NCBI GenBank assembly: GCA_023411405.1
Contig: JAEYOU010000280.1
Coordinates: 1-13,400, forward strand
Length of the DNA stretch: 13,400 bases
Source: Pseudomonadota bacterium
Lineage (GTDB): Bacteria; Myxococcota; Myxococcia; Myxococcales; Anaeromyxobacteraceae
Direction of reading: 5' to 3'
Part shown: piece after piece, positions 1 through 7,268 of the stretch
How positions within the stretch are numbered: the stretch's first letter is position 1
How the letters are laid out: each line of letters opens with the position of its first letter
The notes under the pieces: model-generated
Seen by the model: only the letters and a program-made list of their open reading frames with translations
Databases searched by the model: none
Told to the model about the DNA's origin: nothing
Made by a program: the position numbers and the translations under genes

Positions 1-204
1 GCGCACGGCCGCCCGCACGTCGGCGGGGAGGGCGCGGCACGCCGCCGTGACCGCGACCCACCAGCGCTCGGGGTCCGTCTCGGCGAGGCCGGGGCCCGGG
101 CGCTCGACCGCGTACGGGGCGTTCGCCTCGGCCGCGGCCTCGCCCCGCTCGTCGATCGCGAGCGCCTTCGTGGAGCTCGTCCCGATGTCGAGGCCGAGGA
201 GCAT
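1..204 (-). CDS. FGGY-family carbohydrate kinase, N-terminal fragment (xylulokinase-like)
   Basis: Partial gene: only the first 68 codons are in the window and the rest lies beyond the left edge. The ATG is the complement of 202-204. The protein opens MLLGLDIGTSSTKALAIDE, the phosphate-1 (ATP-binding) loop of the FGGY/ASKHA sugar kinase fold. It continues to GLAETDPERWWVA near residues 46-58, matching the 'G-x-x-E-x-D-P-x-x-W-W' signature common in xylulokinases and related kinases. Such enzymes phosphorylate a pentose or similar sugar or polyol with ATP in the cytoplasm. The sugar cannot be decided from the N-terminus, so gluconokinase, glycerol kinase or another FGGY member remain possible. 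No strong Shine-Dalgarno is visible upstream of the ATG. The gene is divergent from the MFS exporter. Confidence 0.85.
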   Translation of the reverse strand, partial: MLLGLDIGTSSTKALAIDERGEAAAEANAPYAVERPGPGLAETDPERWWVAVTAACRALPADVRAAVR

Positions 205-251
205 CGGACGCCGTGCCGCACGATACCGCCGCGGGTGCGCCGGGGCGACGG

Positions 252-260
252 TGTTACCCT
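252..260 (+). promoter_or_regulatory. Possible extended -10 element upstream of the MFS gene
   Basis: The short gap between the divergent kinase and the exporter contains TGTTACCCT, which fits an extended -10 pattern (TG-n-TAnnnT). No good -35 hexamer sits upstream. If used, transcription would start near 267, leaving a short leader that carries the GAGG-like ribosome site before the GTG at 286. This is a motif match by eye only. Confidence 0.2.
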
Positions 261-285
261 CCAGGGCGAGACGAGGGCCTCGACC

Positions 286-1695
286 GTGGACGCGACGAGC
301 GGAGCGGAGCGGAAGAAATGGGCGGTCCTGGCGGCGGTCGGCGTCGGGACCTTCATGTCGGCGCTCGACGGCAGCATCGTCAACACCCTCCTCCCGCGGA
401 TCGGCGGCGCGCTCGGCGCGACGGTCGCAGAGACCCAGTGGATCGTGGTCGTCTACCTCCTCGTCGTGAGCGGGCTCCTGCTCGTCGTCGGGCGGCTCGG
501 CGACATGCGCGGGCACAAGGACGTGTACGTCGCCGGGTTCGCAGGCTTCGTCGTGAGCTCCGCCCTGTGCGGTCTCTCGCCCTCGCTCCCCTGGCTCGTG
601 GGCTTCCGCGCGCTCCAGGCCCTCTCGGCGGCCATGCTCTTCGCGAACGCGCCGGCGATCCTGACCGCGAGCTTCCCGCCCCAGGAGCGCGGCCGGGCGC
701 TCGGCCTCCAGGCGGTGATGACCTACCTCGGGCTCTCGGTGGGGCCGCCGCTGGGAGGGCTCCTCGCGACGCACCTCGGGTGGCCGTCGATCTTCTACGT
801 GAACGTGCCGGTGGGCGCGGTCGGCCTGTGGCTCAGCCACCGCAACATCGCCCGCGACAGGCCCGCGGGACCGCCGCCGCGGTTCGACGTGCTCGGGGCG
901 GGGCTGTTCTTCGTCGGCCTCCTCTCGCTGCTCCTCGCGCTCAACCAGGGGCACGCGTGGGGGTGGGCGTCGCCCGCCGTCGTCGGCCTCCTCGCCGTCG
1001 CCGCGGCGGGGCTCGCCGCGTTCCTGCACGTCGAGCGGCGCCGGACCGCGCCCATGCTGGACCTGTCGCTGTTCGGGAGCCGCGTCTTCAGCGGCGCGGT
1101 GTTCAGCGCGATGCTGAGCTACGTCGCCCAGTTCGCGGTGCTCTACCTGCTCCCGTACTACCTGCGCCACCGCGGGCTCCGCGCCGACGTCGCCGGGCTC
1201 GTGCTCACGTCCCAGCCCGTGGTGATGATGCTGACCGCGCCCTTCGCGGGATCGCTCTCCGATCGCATCGGCACGCGCGGGCCGATCGTGGTCGGGCTCG
1301 CCGTCCTCGCGGGCGGGCTCCTCCTCCTCTCCGCCGTGGGGCCCGCCACCCCGTGGGGCTTCGTCGTGTTCGCGATGGCGGTGTGCGGCGTCGGGTTCGG
1401 CTGCTTCGTCGCGCCCAACAACAGCCGGCTCCTCGGGGCCGCGCCCCCGAACCGCCGCGGCATCGCCTCCGGCGTGCTCGCGGGCGCGCGCAACGTCGGC
1501 ATGGTGCTCGGCGTCGGGCTCGCCGGCGCGGTCTACACGACCGTGCTCGCCCGCCGCGGCGAGGGTGCCGTCGTCGACGGCGTCTCGGTCTCGCTCCGGG
1601 CGGTGGCGGGCCTGACGCTGCTCGCCGCGTTCACGTCCTGGCTCGAAGGGAAGGGGAGCGGGCCCGCGGCGCCTCGGACGGGCGCTCAGGGCTGA
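286..1695 (+). CDS. MFS transporter, DHA2 (14-TMS, EmrB/QacA-like) family
   Basis: Integral inner-membrane transporter of the major facilitator superfamily, probably a proton-coupled exporter of drugs or metabolites. The N-terminus has FMSALDGSIVNTLLPRI, the helix-1 motif (L-D-x-x-I/V-V-N) typical of DHA2 exporters. Motif A (GRLGDMRGHKD) lies between helices 2 and 3, and the antiporter motif C-like LSVGPPLGG lies in helix 5. Hydrophobic segments run through the full length of 469 residues, consistent with 14 helices. The start is uncertain. An in-frame GTG at 235 would add 17 residues but leaves only 30 bp to the divergent kinase. The GTG at 286 has an upstream ACGAGG at usable spacing and is preferred; there is no good in-frame ATG. 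The substrate is unknown, and the divergent sugar kinase does not make this a sugar importer. Confidence 0.88.
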   Translation: MDATSGAERKKWAVLAAVGVGTFMSALDGSIVNTLLPRIGGALGATVAETQWIVVVYLLVVSGLLLVVGRLGDMRGHKDVYVAGFAGFVVSSALCGLSPSLPWLVGFRALQALSAAMLFANAPAILTASFPPQERGRALGLQAVMTYLGLSVGPPLGGLLATHLGWPSIFYVNVPVGAVGLWLSHRNIARDRPAGPPPRFDVLGAGLFFVGLLSLLLALNQGHAWGWASPAVVGLLAVAAAGLAAFLHVERRRTAPMLDLSLFGSRVFSGAVFSAMLSYVAQFAVLYLLPYYLRHRGLRADVAGLVLTSQPVVMMLTAPFAGSLSDRIGTRGPIVVGLAVLAGGLLLLSAVGPATPWGFVVFAMAVCGVGFGCFVAPNNSRLLGAAPPNRRGIASGVLAGARNVGMVLGVGLAGAVYTTVLARRGEGAVVDGVSVSLRAVAGLTLLAAFTSWLEGKGSGPAAPRTGAQG

Positions 1696-1747
1696 AGCGC
1701 CGCGCTTGCGATCGGGTCGCCGCCCCTCCACCCCTCCCTCGCCCGCC

Positions 1748-1770
1748 CCTCGCCGCGGCGCGGCGCGAGG
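1748..1770 (+). terminator. GC-rich inverted repeat after the MFS gene, possible terminator
   Basis: In the 101-bp gap between the MFS gene and the next gene, CCTCGC (1748-1753) is complementary to GCGAGG (1765-1770), and the GC-rich loop can pair further. There is no T-run after it, so it could be a weak terminator or a chance feature of very GC-rich DNA. The gap otherwise shows a C-rich pyrimidine stretch and nothing recognisable. Confidence 0.2.
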
Positions 1771-1796
1771 CGCACCGTTCGGCCGAGGAGGAGCGA

Positions 1797-2423
1797 ATGT
1801 CCGAGCCGAAGTCCCGCGCCCGCAAGATCGAGACGGTCGTACCGGGCGTGTTCCACTGGAGCGTGAACGACGACCGGATCGGCTTCCGCGGGGACGCCTG
1901 GGCGGTGAAGGGCGAGGGCGCGGTCGTGTGGATCGATCCGCACCCGCTCCAGGCGCCCGCCCTGGAGGAGCTCGAGCCGCCGACCGACATCGTCATCACC
2001 ATCCAGTCCCACCAGCGGGCGGCCTGGCGCTACCGCCGCCGGTTCGGCGCGAAGGTGCACGCGCCGAAGGGCGCCCAGGGGCTCGAGGAGGAGCCGGACC
2101 GCTGGTATGGCGAGGGTGATCGCCTGCCCGCCGGCCTGCGCGCCGTCCACGCCCCCGGCCCCTGCGACGCGAGCTGCGCGCTCCTCCTCGAGCGCCCGGA
2201 CGGGGTCGTCGCGTTCACCGGCGACCTCGTGGTCGAGGACGACGAGGGCCGGCTGACGTTCGTCGCCGACGCGTACCAGGACGAGCCGCGCCGTACGCGC
2301 GACAGCGTCCGCAAGCTCGCCGGCGAGCGGATCGAGGTCGTGTGTCCGGGCCACGGCCCGCCGATCCTGTCGAAGGGGGCGCAGGCGCTCGCGGCGGTGC
2401 TGGAGCGGGAGGCGGGAGGCTGA
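1797..2423 (+). CDS. Metallo-beta-lactamase-fold protein with degenerate metal site
   Basis: A 208-residue cytoplasmic protein preceded by a strong GAGGAG Shine-Dalgarno; the ATG at 1797 is clear. The order of elements is that of a compact MBL-fold hydrolase. The start VVPGVFHWS is like the usual 'v-x-P-G-V-y' opening, and GAVVWIDP (41-48) is the conserved strand ending in Asp. The segment IVITIQSHQRAAW (65-77) lies where T-H-x-H-x-D-H should be, AFTGDLV (139-145) is the usual G-D strand, and CPGHGPPI (183-190) is the terminal G-H-G. In the metal motif only H72 remains; the second His, the Asp and the last His are R74, A76 and W77. The middle GHTPG-type His is also absent (GPCDAS, 121-126). 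It is therefore probably a non-classical or catalytically altered family member. Its substrate is unknown. Confidence 0.75.
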   Translation: MSEPKSRARKIETVVPGVFHWSVNDDRIGFRGDAWAVKGEGAVVWIDPHPLQAPALEELEPPTDIVITIQSHQRAAWRYRRRFGAKVHAPKGAQGLEEEPDRWYGEGDRLPAGLRAVHAPGPCDASCALLLERPDGVVAFTGDLVVEDDEGRLTFVADAYQDEPRRTRDSVRKLAGERIEVVCPGHGPPILSKGAQALAAVLEREAGG

Positions 2424-2439
2424 GAAGGCGGGCCTGCGC

Positions 2440-2458
2440 CGCCGCGGGCTCCGCGGCG
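2440..2458. terminator. Perfect 8-bp hairpin between convergent genes, likely bidirectional terminator
   Basis: CGCCGCGG (2440-2447) and CCGCGGCG (2451-2458) form a perfect 8-bp stem with a 3-nt GCT loop. It lies in the 49-bp gap where the plus-strand MBL-like gene and the minus-strand DJ-1/PfpI gene converge. Outer bases (GCCTG/GAGGC) allow partial extension. There is no T-run on either strand, so if it terminates transcription it is not a classical intrinsic terminator. Its position supports a bidirectional role. Confidence 0.5.
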
Positions 2459-2472
2459 AGGCAAGGGCGCGC

Positions 2473-3051
2473 TCACCGCTCGGCCAGGAGCTCGATGATC
2501 GTCCGCGCGAAGAGGTGCGCGTGCGCCCCGGAGCGACCGGTGACGAGGTCTCCGTCCACGACCACGTCCTCGTCGGTGTAGACGGCGCCGTACGCCGCGG
2601 CGTCGCCGACGAGGTTGTTGTGGCAGGTGACCCGGCGGCCCCGCACCAGCTCCGGCGCGCGGGAGACGAGCCACAGGCCGTGGCAGATGATCCCCTTCAC
2701 GATCCGCCGGTCGGCGAAGACCCTCTTCAGGAAGGTGACCGCCGGGGGGAGCTTCGCGGGATCCTCGCTGTACCGCAGCCGATCCGAGACCATCCCCGAG
2801 GGGACGATCACGGCGGAGAAGCCGGCCAGGTCGCCGTCCGAGATCGCCTCGAAGCTCTCCGCGCACTCCATCGGCGCCCGGTGCTCGTGCCCGAGGAAGG
2901 TGAGCCGCTCGTTCCCCCACAGCCGCGAGAGGAAGTGCAGCTCGGCCCCCTCCTCGGGGAACCGGTACCGGTAGTAGAAGATCTCGTTCTCGTAGTAGTC
3001 GCTCTCCAGGAGCACGCAGATCTTCTTCCCCTCGAGCCGTCCCTTGCGCAT
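2473..3051 (-). CDS. DJ-1/PfpI family protein (class I glutamine amidotransferase-like)
   Basis: A 192-residue protein of the DJ-1/PfpI superfamily, whose members include cysteine peptidases, deglycases, glyoxalases and stress chaperones. After an N-terminal strand (KKICVLLES, 9-17), ENEIFYYRY (21-29) carries the position of the conserved acidic residue (E21 or E23). SAVIVPSGM (79-87) is the strand before the active site, and GIICHGLWLV (120-129) is the nucleophile elbow with C123 followed by H124, as in active members. The C-terminal RVTCHNNL and LVTGRSGAHAHLFA segments match the family. The ATG at 3051 has GGAG six bases upstream. An in-frame ATG at 3063 lacks such a site, so the shorter start is preferred. 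It is the last gene of the minus-strand operon, 20 nt after the phosphatase. The biochemical activity cannot be assigned. Confidence 0.85.
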   Translation of the reverse strand: MRKGRLEGKKICVLLESDYYENEIFYYRYRFPEEGAELHFLSRLWGNERLTFLGHEHRAPMECAESFEAISDGDLAGFSAVIVPSGMVSDRLRYSEDPAKLPPAVTFLKRVFADRRIVKGIICHGLWLVSRAPELVRGRRVTCHNNLVGDAAAYGAVYTDEDVVVDGDLVTGRSGAHAHLFARTIIELLAER

Positions 3052-3071
3052 GGTTGACTCCATGTGAACCG

Positions 3072-4526
3072 TCAGGCGACCTGCTCTCCGGCGGACTGCT
3101 CGACCCGCGGCGCGCCCGCCGCGCCCCGGTAGCGGAACGACAGGATGGTGATGTCGTCCGACTGGGGCTCCCCGGCGGCGTGCTCCGCCACGGACCGCGC
3201 CACCGCGGCCACCAGCGCCTCCGGCGAGGCCCCGGAGGCTGCGCGCACGGTCTCGGCGAGCCGCCGCTCCGAGTACTGCTCCCTTCGCGCGTTCATCGCC
3301 TCGGTGACGCCGTCGGTGTAGGCGACGAGGCCGTCGCCGGGGGCGAGCACGACGCTCCGGGTCTCGTACACGGGATCGGGCGAGGCGCCCAGGACGAACC
3401 CGGGCGGCAAGGGCAGGCGCTCGACGGCCCCGCCGGCGTGGACGAGGAGCGGCGGGTTGTGGCCGGCGTTGGAGTAGCTGAGGAGGCCGGTCGAGAAGTC
3501 CAGCACGCCGCAGAACACGGTGACGAACATGAGCTCGTCGTTCTCGCCGAAGATCTCGCGGTTCACGCGGGAGAGGAGCTGGTGGGGAGGGAGCCCCGGC
3601 TCGTGGAGCCCCTTGAGCAGGGTCTTCGTGACCGCCATGAAGAGCGACGCCGGCACCCCCTTGTCCGAGACGTCGCCGACGGAGAACACCAGCCGCCCCT
3701 CGCGATCGAGAAAGAAGTCGTAGAAGTCGCCGCCGACCTCGCGCGCCGACTGGAGGCTGGCGAACAGGTCGCACTCGGGCCAGTGCGGCGGCTTGGGGAG
3801 CATCTTCGGGACCATGCTGAGCTGGATGTCGCGGGCGACGAGGAGCTCGCTCTCGATCCGCTGCTTCTGCTGGCGGAGGAGGTCGCGCTGGCGCCGGGTG
3901 GCGCGCTCCCGGAGCAGGTTCACGAGGATGAAGAAGAAGGTCGCGGTGCCCAGGGTGTTGGCGAGGATCATCGCCGCGCCGCCCACCCGCGTGAGCGCCC
4001 ACGCGTGCTCGAACGGCTTGCAGACGAGGAGGACCTGGCCGAGGTGGTAGACCTGAACCGCCGCCGCGACGATCGCCGCCTGCAGGGCGCCGGGGAACCG
4101 GCCGGTGCGACGGGTGGTGAAGTGATGGTAGAGGCCGGCGACGATCCCGGCCACCACCGTGGAGGCCGCGCTGGCCGTCCGGGTGAAGTCGGGAACGCCC
4201 CCGACCGGGCTTCCGCCCGTGAGGTACCGATGCGCGCCGGCGATGAGCCCGGTGACGGTCCCGACGAGCGGCCCGCCGGTGAGCCCGGCCACCACCGGCC
4301 CGATGTAGCGGGTGTTGCAGACCGCGCCGAAGACGTGGATCCCGCTCATCGTCCCGTAGATCCCGAGCAGGCTGAAGACCGAGATGAGGAACAGCGTCGC
4401 CCGCGGGCTCCTCCGCCGCTCGAGGACCTCGTGGAACACCGGGGTGCGCGTGACGAGGTACGACGCCACCAGCACCACCGCCATGCTGTTCACGGCCGAG
4501 ACGACCAGGTGCAGCGCCGCGTTCAT
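3072..4526 (-). CDS. 5TM-LYT membrane sensor fused to SpoIIE-type PP2C Ser phosphatase
   Basis: A 484-residue membrane phosphatase predicted to dephosphorylate STAS anti-anti-sigma proteins in response to an external or membrane signal. Residues 1-205 hold about six hydrophobic helices. The signature NTRYIGPVVAGLTGGP (71-86) and GLIAGAHRYLTGG (93-105) is that of the LytS/YhcK 5TM receptor domain. A charged helical linker (206-235) ends in ARDIQLSMVPKMLP. Residues 236-465 are a SpoIIE/PP2C domain with the metal-binding motifs intact: GGDFYD (265-270), GDVSDKG (284-290), SNAGHNPPL (352-360), YTDGVTEA (403-410) and SDDIT (456-460). The start overlaps the cstA stop as TGATG, with AGAGGAG five bases upstream, so translation is probably coupled. 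5TM-LYT domains usually precede histidine kinase or GGDEF outputs; a PP2C output is less common. In E. coli BtsS this domain type senses pyruvate. The ligand here is inferred, not shown. Confidence 0.92.
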   Translation of the reverse strand: MNAALHLVVSAVNSMAVVLVASYLVTRTPVFHEVLERRRSPRATLFLISVFSLLGIYGTMSGIHVFGAVCNTRYIGPVVAGLTGGPLVGTVTGLIAGAHRYLTGGSPVGGVPDFTRTASAASTVVAGIVAGLYHHFTTRRTGRFPGALQAAIVAAAVQVYHLGQVLLVCKPFEHAWALTRVGGAAMILANTLGTATFFFILVNLLRERATRRQRDLLRQQKQRIESELLVARDIQLSMVPKMLPKPPHWPECDLFASLQSAREVGGDFYDFFLDREGRLVFSVGDVSDKGVPASLFMAVTKTLLKGLHEPGLPPHQLLSRVNREIFGENDELMFVTVFCGVLDFSTGLLSYSNAGHNPPLLVHAGGAVERLPLPPGFVLGASPDPVYETRSVVLAPGDGLVAYTDGVTEAMNARREQYSERRLAETVRAASGASPEALVAAVARSVAEHAAGEPQSDDITILSFRYRGAAGAPRVEQSAGEQVA

Positions 4527-4528
4527 CA
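4524..4528 (-). other. TGATG stop/start overlap coupling cstA to the phosphatase
   Basis: On the minus strand the cstA stop TGA (4528-4526) shares its last base with the ATG (4526-4524) of the phosphatase gene. A strong AGAGGAG ribosome site lies inside the end of cstA. This arrangement usually gives coupled translation and balanced amounts of two functionally linked proteins. Confidence 0.85.
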
Positions 4529-6436
4529 GGTCTCCTCTCTCGTGCCGCCGGCGCCCGCCCGCGGCTCCCGCAGCGCGCCCGCCCAGCGCCGCCCCGTCTC
4601 CGCCAGGTTGACGAGCGCCGCCAGCGCCACCGCCACGACGAGCGCGATGTTCACCCGCAGGCTCACGGCCACGGCCGTGCTCTCGGCAACCCGCGCCCGG
4701 GCCGCGAACAGCCCCACGAGCTGCCAGGCCGCGATCAGGGAGGTCACCGTCATGAAGGCCATCGGCACCAGCGTCACCCAGGCGTACCGGCCGCGCCCCG
4801 ATCGCAGGATCAGGCCGGTCCCGATCCCGAGCGCGGTCGTCGCCAGGATCTGGTTGGCCACGCCGAACATCGGCCAGATGGTGGAGACGCTGCCAGTCTG
4901 GACCATGAAGCCCCACAGCGCGACCACCGCCAGGCTGGCGAGGTAGATCGACACGGGGCCGCGCCGGCGCAGCGCCGGGTGGAGGTGGCCGCCCAGCTCC
5001 TGGAGGAGCATGCGCCCGACCCGCGTCCCGGCGTCCACCACCGTGAGGATGAAGAGCGCCTGGAACAGCAGGCTGAAGTTGTACCAGTAGGGCGCGAGCG
5101 ACGCGCCGCCCAGGAGACCGGAGAGGAGCCGGGTCATGCCCACGGCCAGCGAGACCGAGCCGCCCGGCCGCCCCGCGACGTCCGCCCCCACCAGGCGCGA
5201 GAGCTCCGCCAGCGACTCCTGCCCCAGCCCGAGCTCGGCGAAGAGCGCCGGCGGGAGGTGGGTGTTGATGCCCAGGAAGTCGCCGGGGAGCATGGTGGTG
5301 GCGGCGATGAGCGCCAGCACGCCCACCACGCCCTCGGCGAGCATCGCGCCGAACCCGACCAGCGGCAGGTGCGCCTCGCTCGCGACCATCTTGGGCGTCG
5401 TGCCCGTCGCGATGAGGCTGTGCATCCCGGAGATGGCCCCGCAGGCGATGGTGATGAAGAGGAACGGGTAGACCGGGCCGGGGACGATCGGCCCGCCGCC
5501 GTGGACGAACTCCGTCACCGCCGGCATGCGGAGGGCCGGCCCCAGGACCACCACCGCCAGCGCGAGGAGGGCGAAGGTGCCGAGCTTGAGGTAGGAGGAG
5601 ATGTAGTCGCGCGGCACGAGCAGGAGCCACACCGGCAGTGACGAGCTGAAGAAGCAGAGGACGCACAGGCAGAGGAGGAGCGGTCCACCACTGATCGTGA
5701 ACGCCGGCGCCAGCCACGAGCCCGGGACCCAGCGGCCGGCCACCACCGCGGCGAGGAGCAGCCCGACGCCGAGCAGGCTGGCCTCGCCCACGCGGCCCGG
5801 CCGGACGTGCCGGAGGTACAGCCCCATCCCGACGGCGATGGGGATGGTGAGCGCGACGGTGAACGTGCCCCAGGGGCTGCCGGACAGGGCGTTGACGACG
5901 GCGAGCGCGGAGCCGGCCACCCCCACCACCATGCCGAAGAGGATGATGAACGCGACCGCGATCCCGGAGCTCCGGCCGATCTCCTCGCGCGCCAGCTCGG
6001 CCAGCGAGCGCCCTTCCCTGCGCACCGAGGCCGCCAGCACCACCAGATCGTGAACGGATCCGGCCAGCGTCGCGCCGACGAGCATCCACAGGAAGCCGGG
6101 CAGGTAGCCGAACTGCGCCGCCAGCGTCGGCCCGATGAGCGGGCCGGCGCCGGAGATGGCGGCGAAGTGGTGGCCGAAGACGATCCAGCGGTTGGTGGGG
6201 TGGTAGTCGATCCCGTCGTCAAGGCGCGTCGCGGCGGTGGGGCGGGCCGGATCGAGCGCCAGGACGCGCGCGGCCACGAACGCGCAGTAGAACCGGTAGC
6301 CGAGGGCGTAGGTGCAGGTGGCGGCGACGAGCAGCCAGACCGCGTTGACCGGCTCGCCCGGGCGGACGAGCCGAGCCACGTGGGCCATGGCCCAGGCGGC
6401 GCAGCAGGCGACGGCGATCCAGAGAAGTCGCTTCAT
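4526..6436 (-). CDS. cstA: CstA-family carbon starvation transporter
   Basis: A 636-residue polytopic inner-membrane protein of the CstA family, shorter than the about 700 residues of E. coli CstA. E. coli members (CstA, BtsT) take up pyruvate, and CstA has also been linked to peptide uptake. Family hallmarks are present: HPTNRWIVFGHHFAAISGAG near residues 78-97, then GPLIGPTLAAQFGYLPG, GSVHDLVVL with a following cytoplasmic charged loop, a central ATGTTPKM motif, GFGAMLAEGVVGVLAL, and a late WPMFGVANQILA segment. Hydrophobic helices run throughout, with a short charged C-terminal tail. The ATG at 6436 has GGGAG close upstream. It lies 34 nt after the RsbW-like kinase gene and is translationally coupled to the 5TM-LYT phosphatase. 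This suggests that transport, or the transported metabolite, is tied to signalling. Pyruvate is the leading candidate substrate by family. Confidence 0.95.
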   Translation of the reverse strand: MKRLLWIAVACCAAWAMAHVARLVRPGEPVNAVWLLVAATCTYALGYRFYCAFVAARVLALDPARPTAATRLDDGIDYHPTNRWIVFGHHFAAISGAGPLIGPTLAAQFGYLPGFLWMLVGATLAGSVHDLVVLAASVRREGRSLAELAREEIGRSSGIAVAFIILFGMVVGVAGSALAVVNALSGSPWGTFTVALTIPIAVGMGLYLRHVRPGRVGEASLLGVGLLLAAVVAGRWVPGSWLAPAFTISGGPLLLCLCVLCFFSSSLPVWLLLVPRDYISSYLKLGTFALLALAVVVLGPALRMPAVTEFVHGGGPIVPGPVYPFLFITIACGAISGMHSLIATGTTPKMVASEAHLPLVGFGAMLAEGVVGVLALIAATTMLPGDFLGINTHLPPALFAELGLGQESLAELSRLVGADVAGRPGGSVSLAVGMTRLLSGLLGGASLAPYWYNFSLLFQALFILTVVDAGTRVGRMLLQELGGHLHPALRRRGPVSIYLASLAVVALWGFMVQTGSVSTIWPMFGVANQILATTALGIGTGLILRSGRGRYAWVTLVPMAFMTVTSLIAAWQLVGLFAARARVAESTAVAVSLRVNIALVVAVALAALVNLAETGRRWAGALREPRAGAGGTREET

Positions 6437-6470
6437 GGGCTCCCGCGCCCGCGGCCGGCGGCGCTCCTCC

Positions 6471-6899
6471 TCACCGGAGGCGGACCTCGAACACGTTCCG
6501 GTTCCTCCCGCCCCGCCGCTCGTAGGCGAAGCGGTCGACGTTGCGCACGGCGAGCAGGATCCCGAGGCCGCCCACCGGCCGCTCCTCGAGCGGTCGCTCC
6601 AGCGCCGCCGCGTCGGGGACGGGGTGCGCGAGCGGGTCGAACGGCGCGGCGCCGTCCTCGAGCACGAGGCGGAGGAGCGCCGGATCGTACTCGCCGGACA
6701 GGAACAGCTCGCCGGTGCGGTTCGCCTCCTCGTGTCCGTGGACGATCGCGTTGGTGGCGATCTCGTCGACCGCCAGCTCCAGCCGGTGCGCCGGCCGCCC
6801 GCCCAGGCCCGCGGCCTGGGCCGCCTCGCGCACCCAGACGCGGATCGCCCCGAGGGAGTCGAGCACCGCCGGGAACGTTCGCGGGGCGAGGGCGGTCAT
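6471..6899 (-). CDS. RsbW/SpoIIAB-type anti-sigma kinase (HATPase_c)
   Basis: A 142-residue stand-alone GHKL ATPase domain. The N-box ELAVDEIATNAIVHG has the key E46, N50 and H54. The G1-like segment is LEDGAAPFDP (80-89), and the G2 glycine loop is VGGLGI (109-114), followed by the usual late strand NVFEVRL. Proteins of this size phosphorylate a serine of a STAS protein with ATP and, when the STAS partner is phosphorylated, bind a sigma factor or another target. A STAS gene lies 15 nt upstream and a second STAS gene two genes further back. The ATG at 6899 has GGGGAGG eight bases upstream. No sigma factor gene is present in the window, so the output target is unknown; a non-sigma output is possible. 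Confidence 0.88.
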   Translation of the reverse strand: MTALAPRTFPAVLDSLGAIRVWVREAAQAAGLGGRPAHRLELAVDEIATNAIVHGHEEANRTGELFLSGEYDPALLRLVLEDGAAPFDPLAHPVPDAAALERPLEERPVGGLGILLAVRNVDRFAYERRGGRNRNVFEVRLR

Positions 6900-6914
6900 G
6901 GCGCCGGCCCTCCC

Positions 6915-7235
6915 CTAGGCGTCCTCGAGGACGACGCTCCTGGCGAAGCCGCTCATCTCCAGGGTCTCGCGCACCGAGGCGCCGCAGCCGACCAAGGTCA
7001 GCGCCACCCCGCTGCCCATCTTCTGCTTCGCGAAGATGAGCACCCGCAGGCCGGCGCTGGCCATGAAGGTGAGGTCCTTCATGCGGAGCACGACCGCCGC
7101 GGGGGTGCGCGCCGCCACCTCCTCGATGGCCCGCTTGAACTCGCCCGCCGCGGCCGCGTCCAGCTCGCCCGACAGCGAGAGGCGGGCCTCGCGGGTGGAG
7201 GGCTCGAACGACTCGATCTGAACGGCGAACGCCAT
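6915..7235 (-). CDS. STAS-domain anti-anti-sigma factor
   Basis: A single STAS domain of 106 residues, the phosphorylatable antagonist in a partner switch. It starts with beta strands (FAVQIESFE, then ARLSLSGELDA) and reaches the phosphoacceptor loop KDLTFMASAGLRVL (53-66). The likely target serine is S60. The usual Asp before it (DSSGL) is A59 here, a noticeable deviation at a position near the phosphosite. The GGAGGTG site upstream places the start at ATG 7235. A GTG at 7244 is in frame but is itself part of that ribosome site, so it is rejected. It precedes the RsbW-like kinase by 15 nt, the usual antagonist-kinase order. Confidence 0.9.
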   Translation of the reverse strand: MAFAVQIESFEPSTREARLSLSGELDAAAAGEFKRAIEEVAARTPAAVVLRMKDLTFMASAGLRVLIFAKQKMGSGVALTLVGCGASVRETLEMSGFARSVVLEDA

Positions 7236-7268
7236 GGCTTTCACCTCCGCGGCGAGGGAGCCCCTCGC

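Noticed and set aside
1..1695. Reading the sugar kinase and MFS transporter as a sugar uptake and utilisation pair
   Set aside because: The MFS protein has DHA2 exporter motifs (helix-1 L-D-x-x-I-V-N, motif C), not those of a sugar porter, and the genes are divergent.
213..2423. A 736-codon plus-strand frame joining the MFS region to the MBL-like gene
   Set aside because: The first part is an out-of-frame reading of the MFS gene. Real coding sequence starts at the ATG at 1797 with its own GAGGAG site, so there is no fusion.
2473..4002. A 509-codon minus-strand frame giving the DJ-1/PfpI protein a long N-terminal extension
   Set aside because: The extension is the wrong frame of the phosphatase gene; the well-supported start is ATG 3051.
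3072..6089. A 1005-codon minus-strand frame that would extend the phosphatase upstream through cstA
   Set aside because: The upstream part is the wrong frame of cstA (Arg/Gly/Pro-rich, no motifs). The true phosphatase start at 4526 has a strong ribosome site and a TGATG junction.
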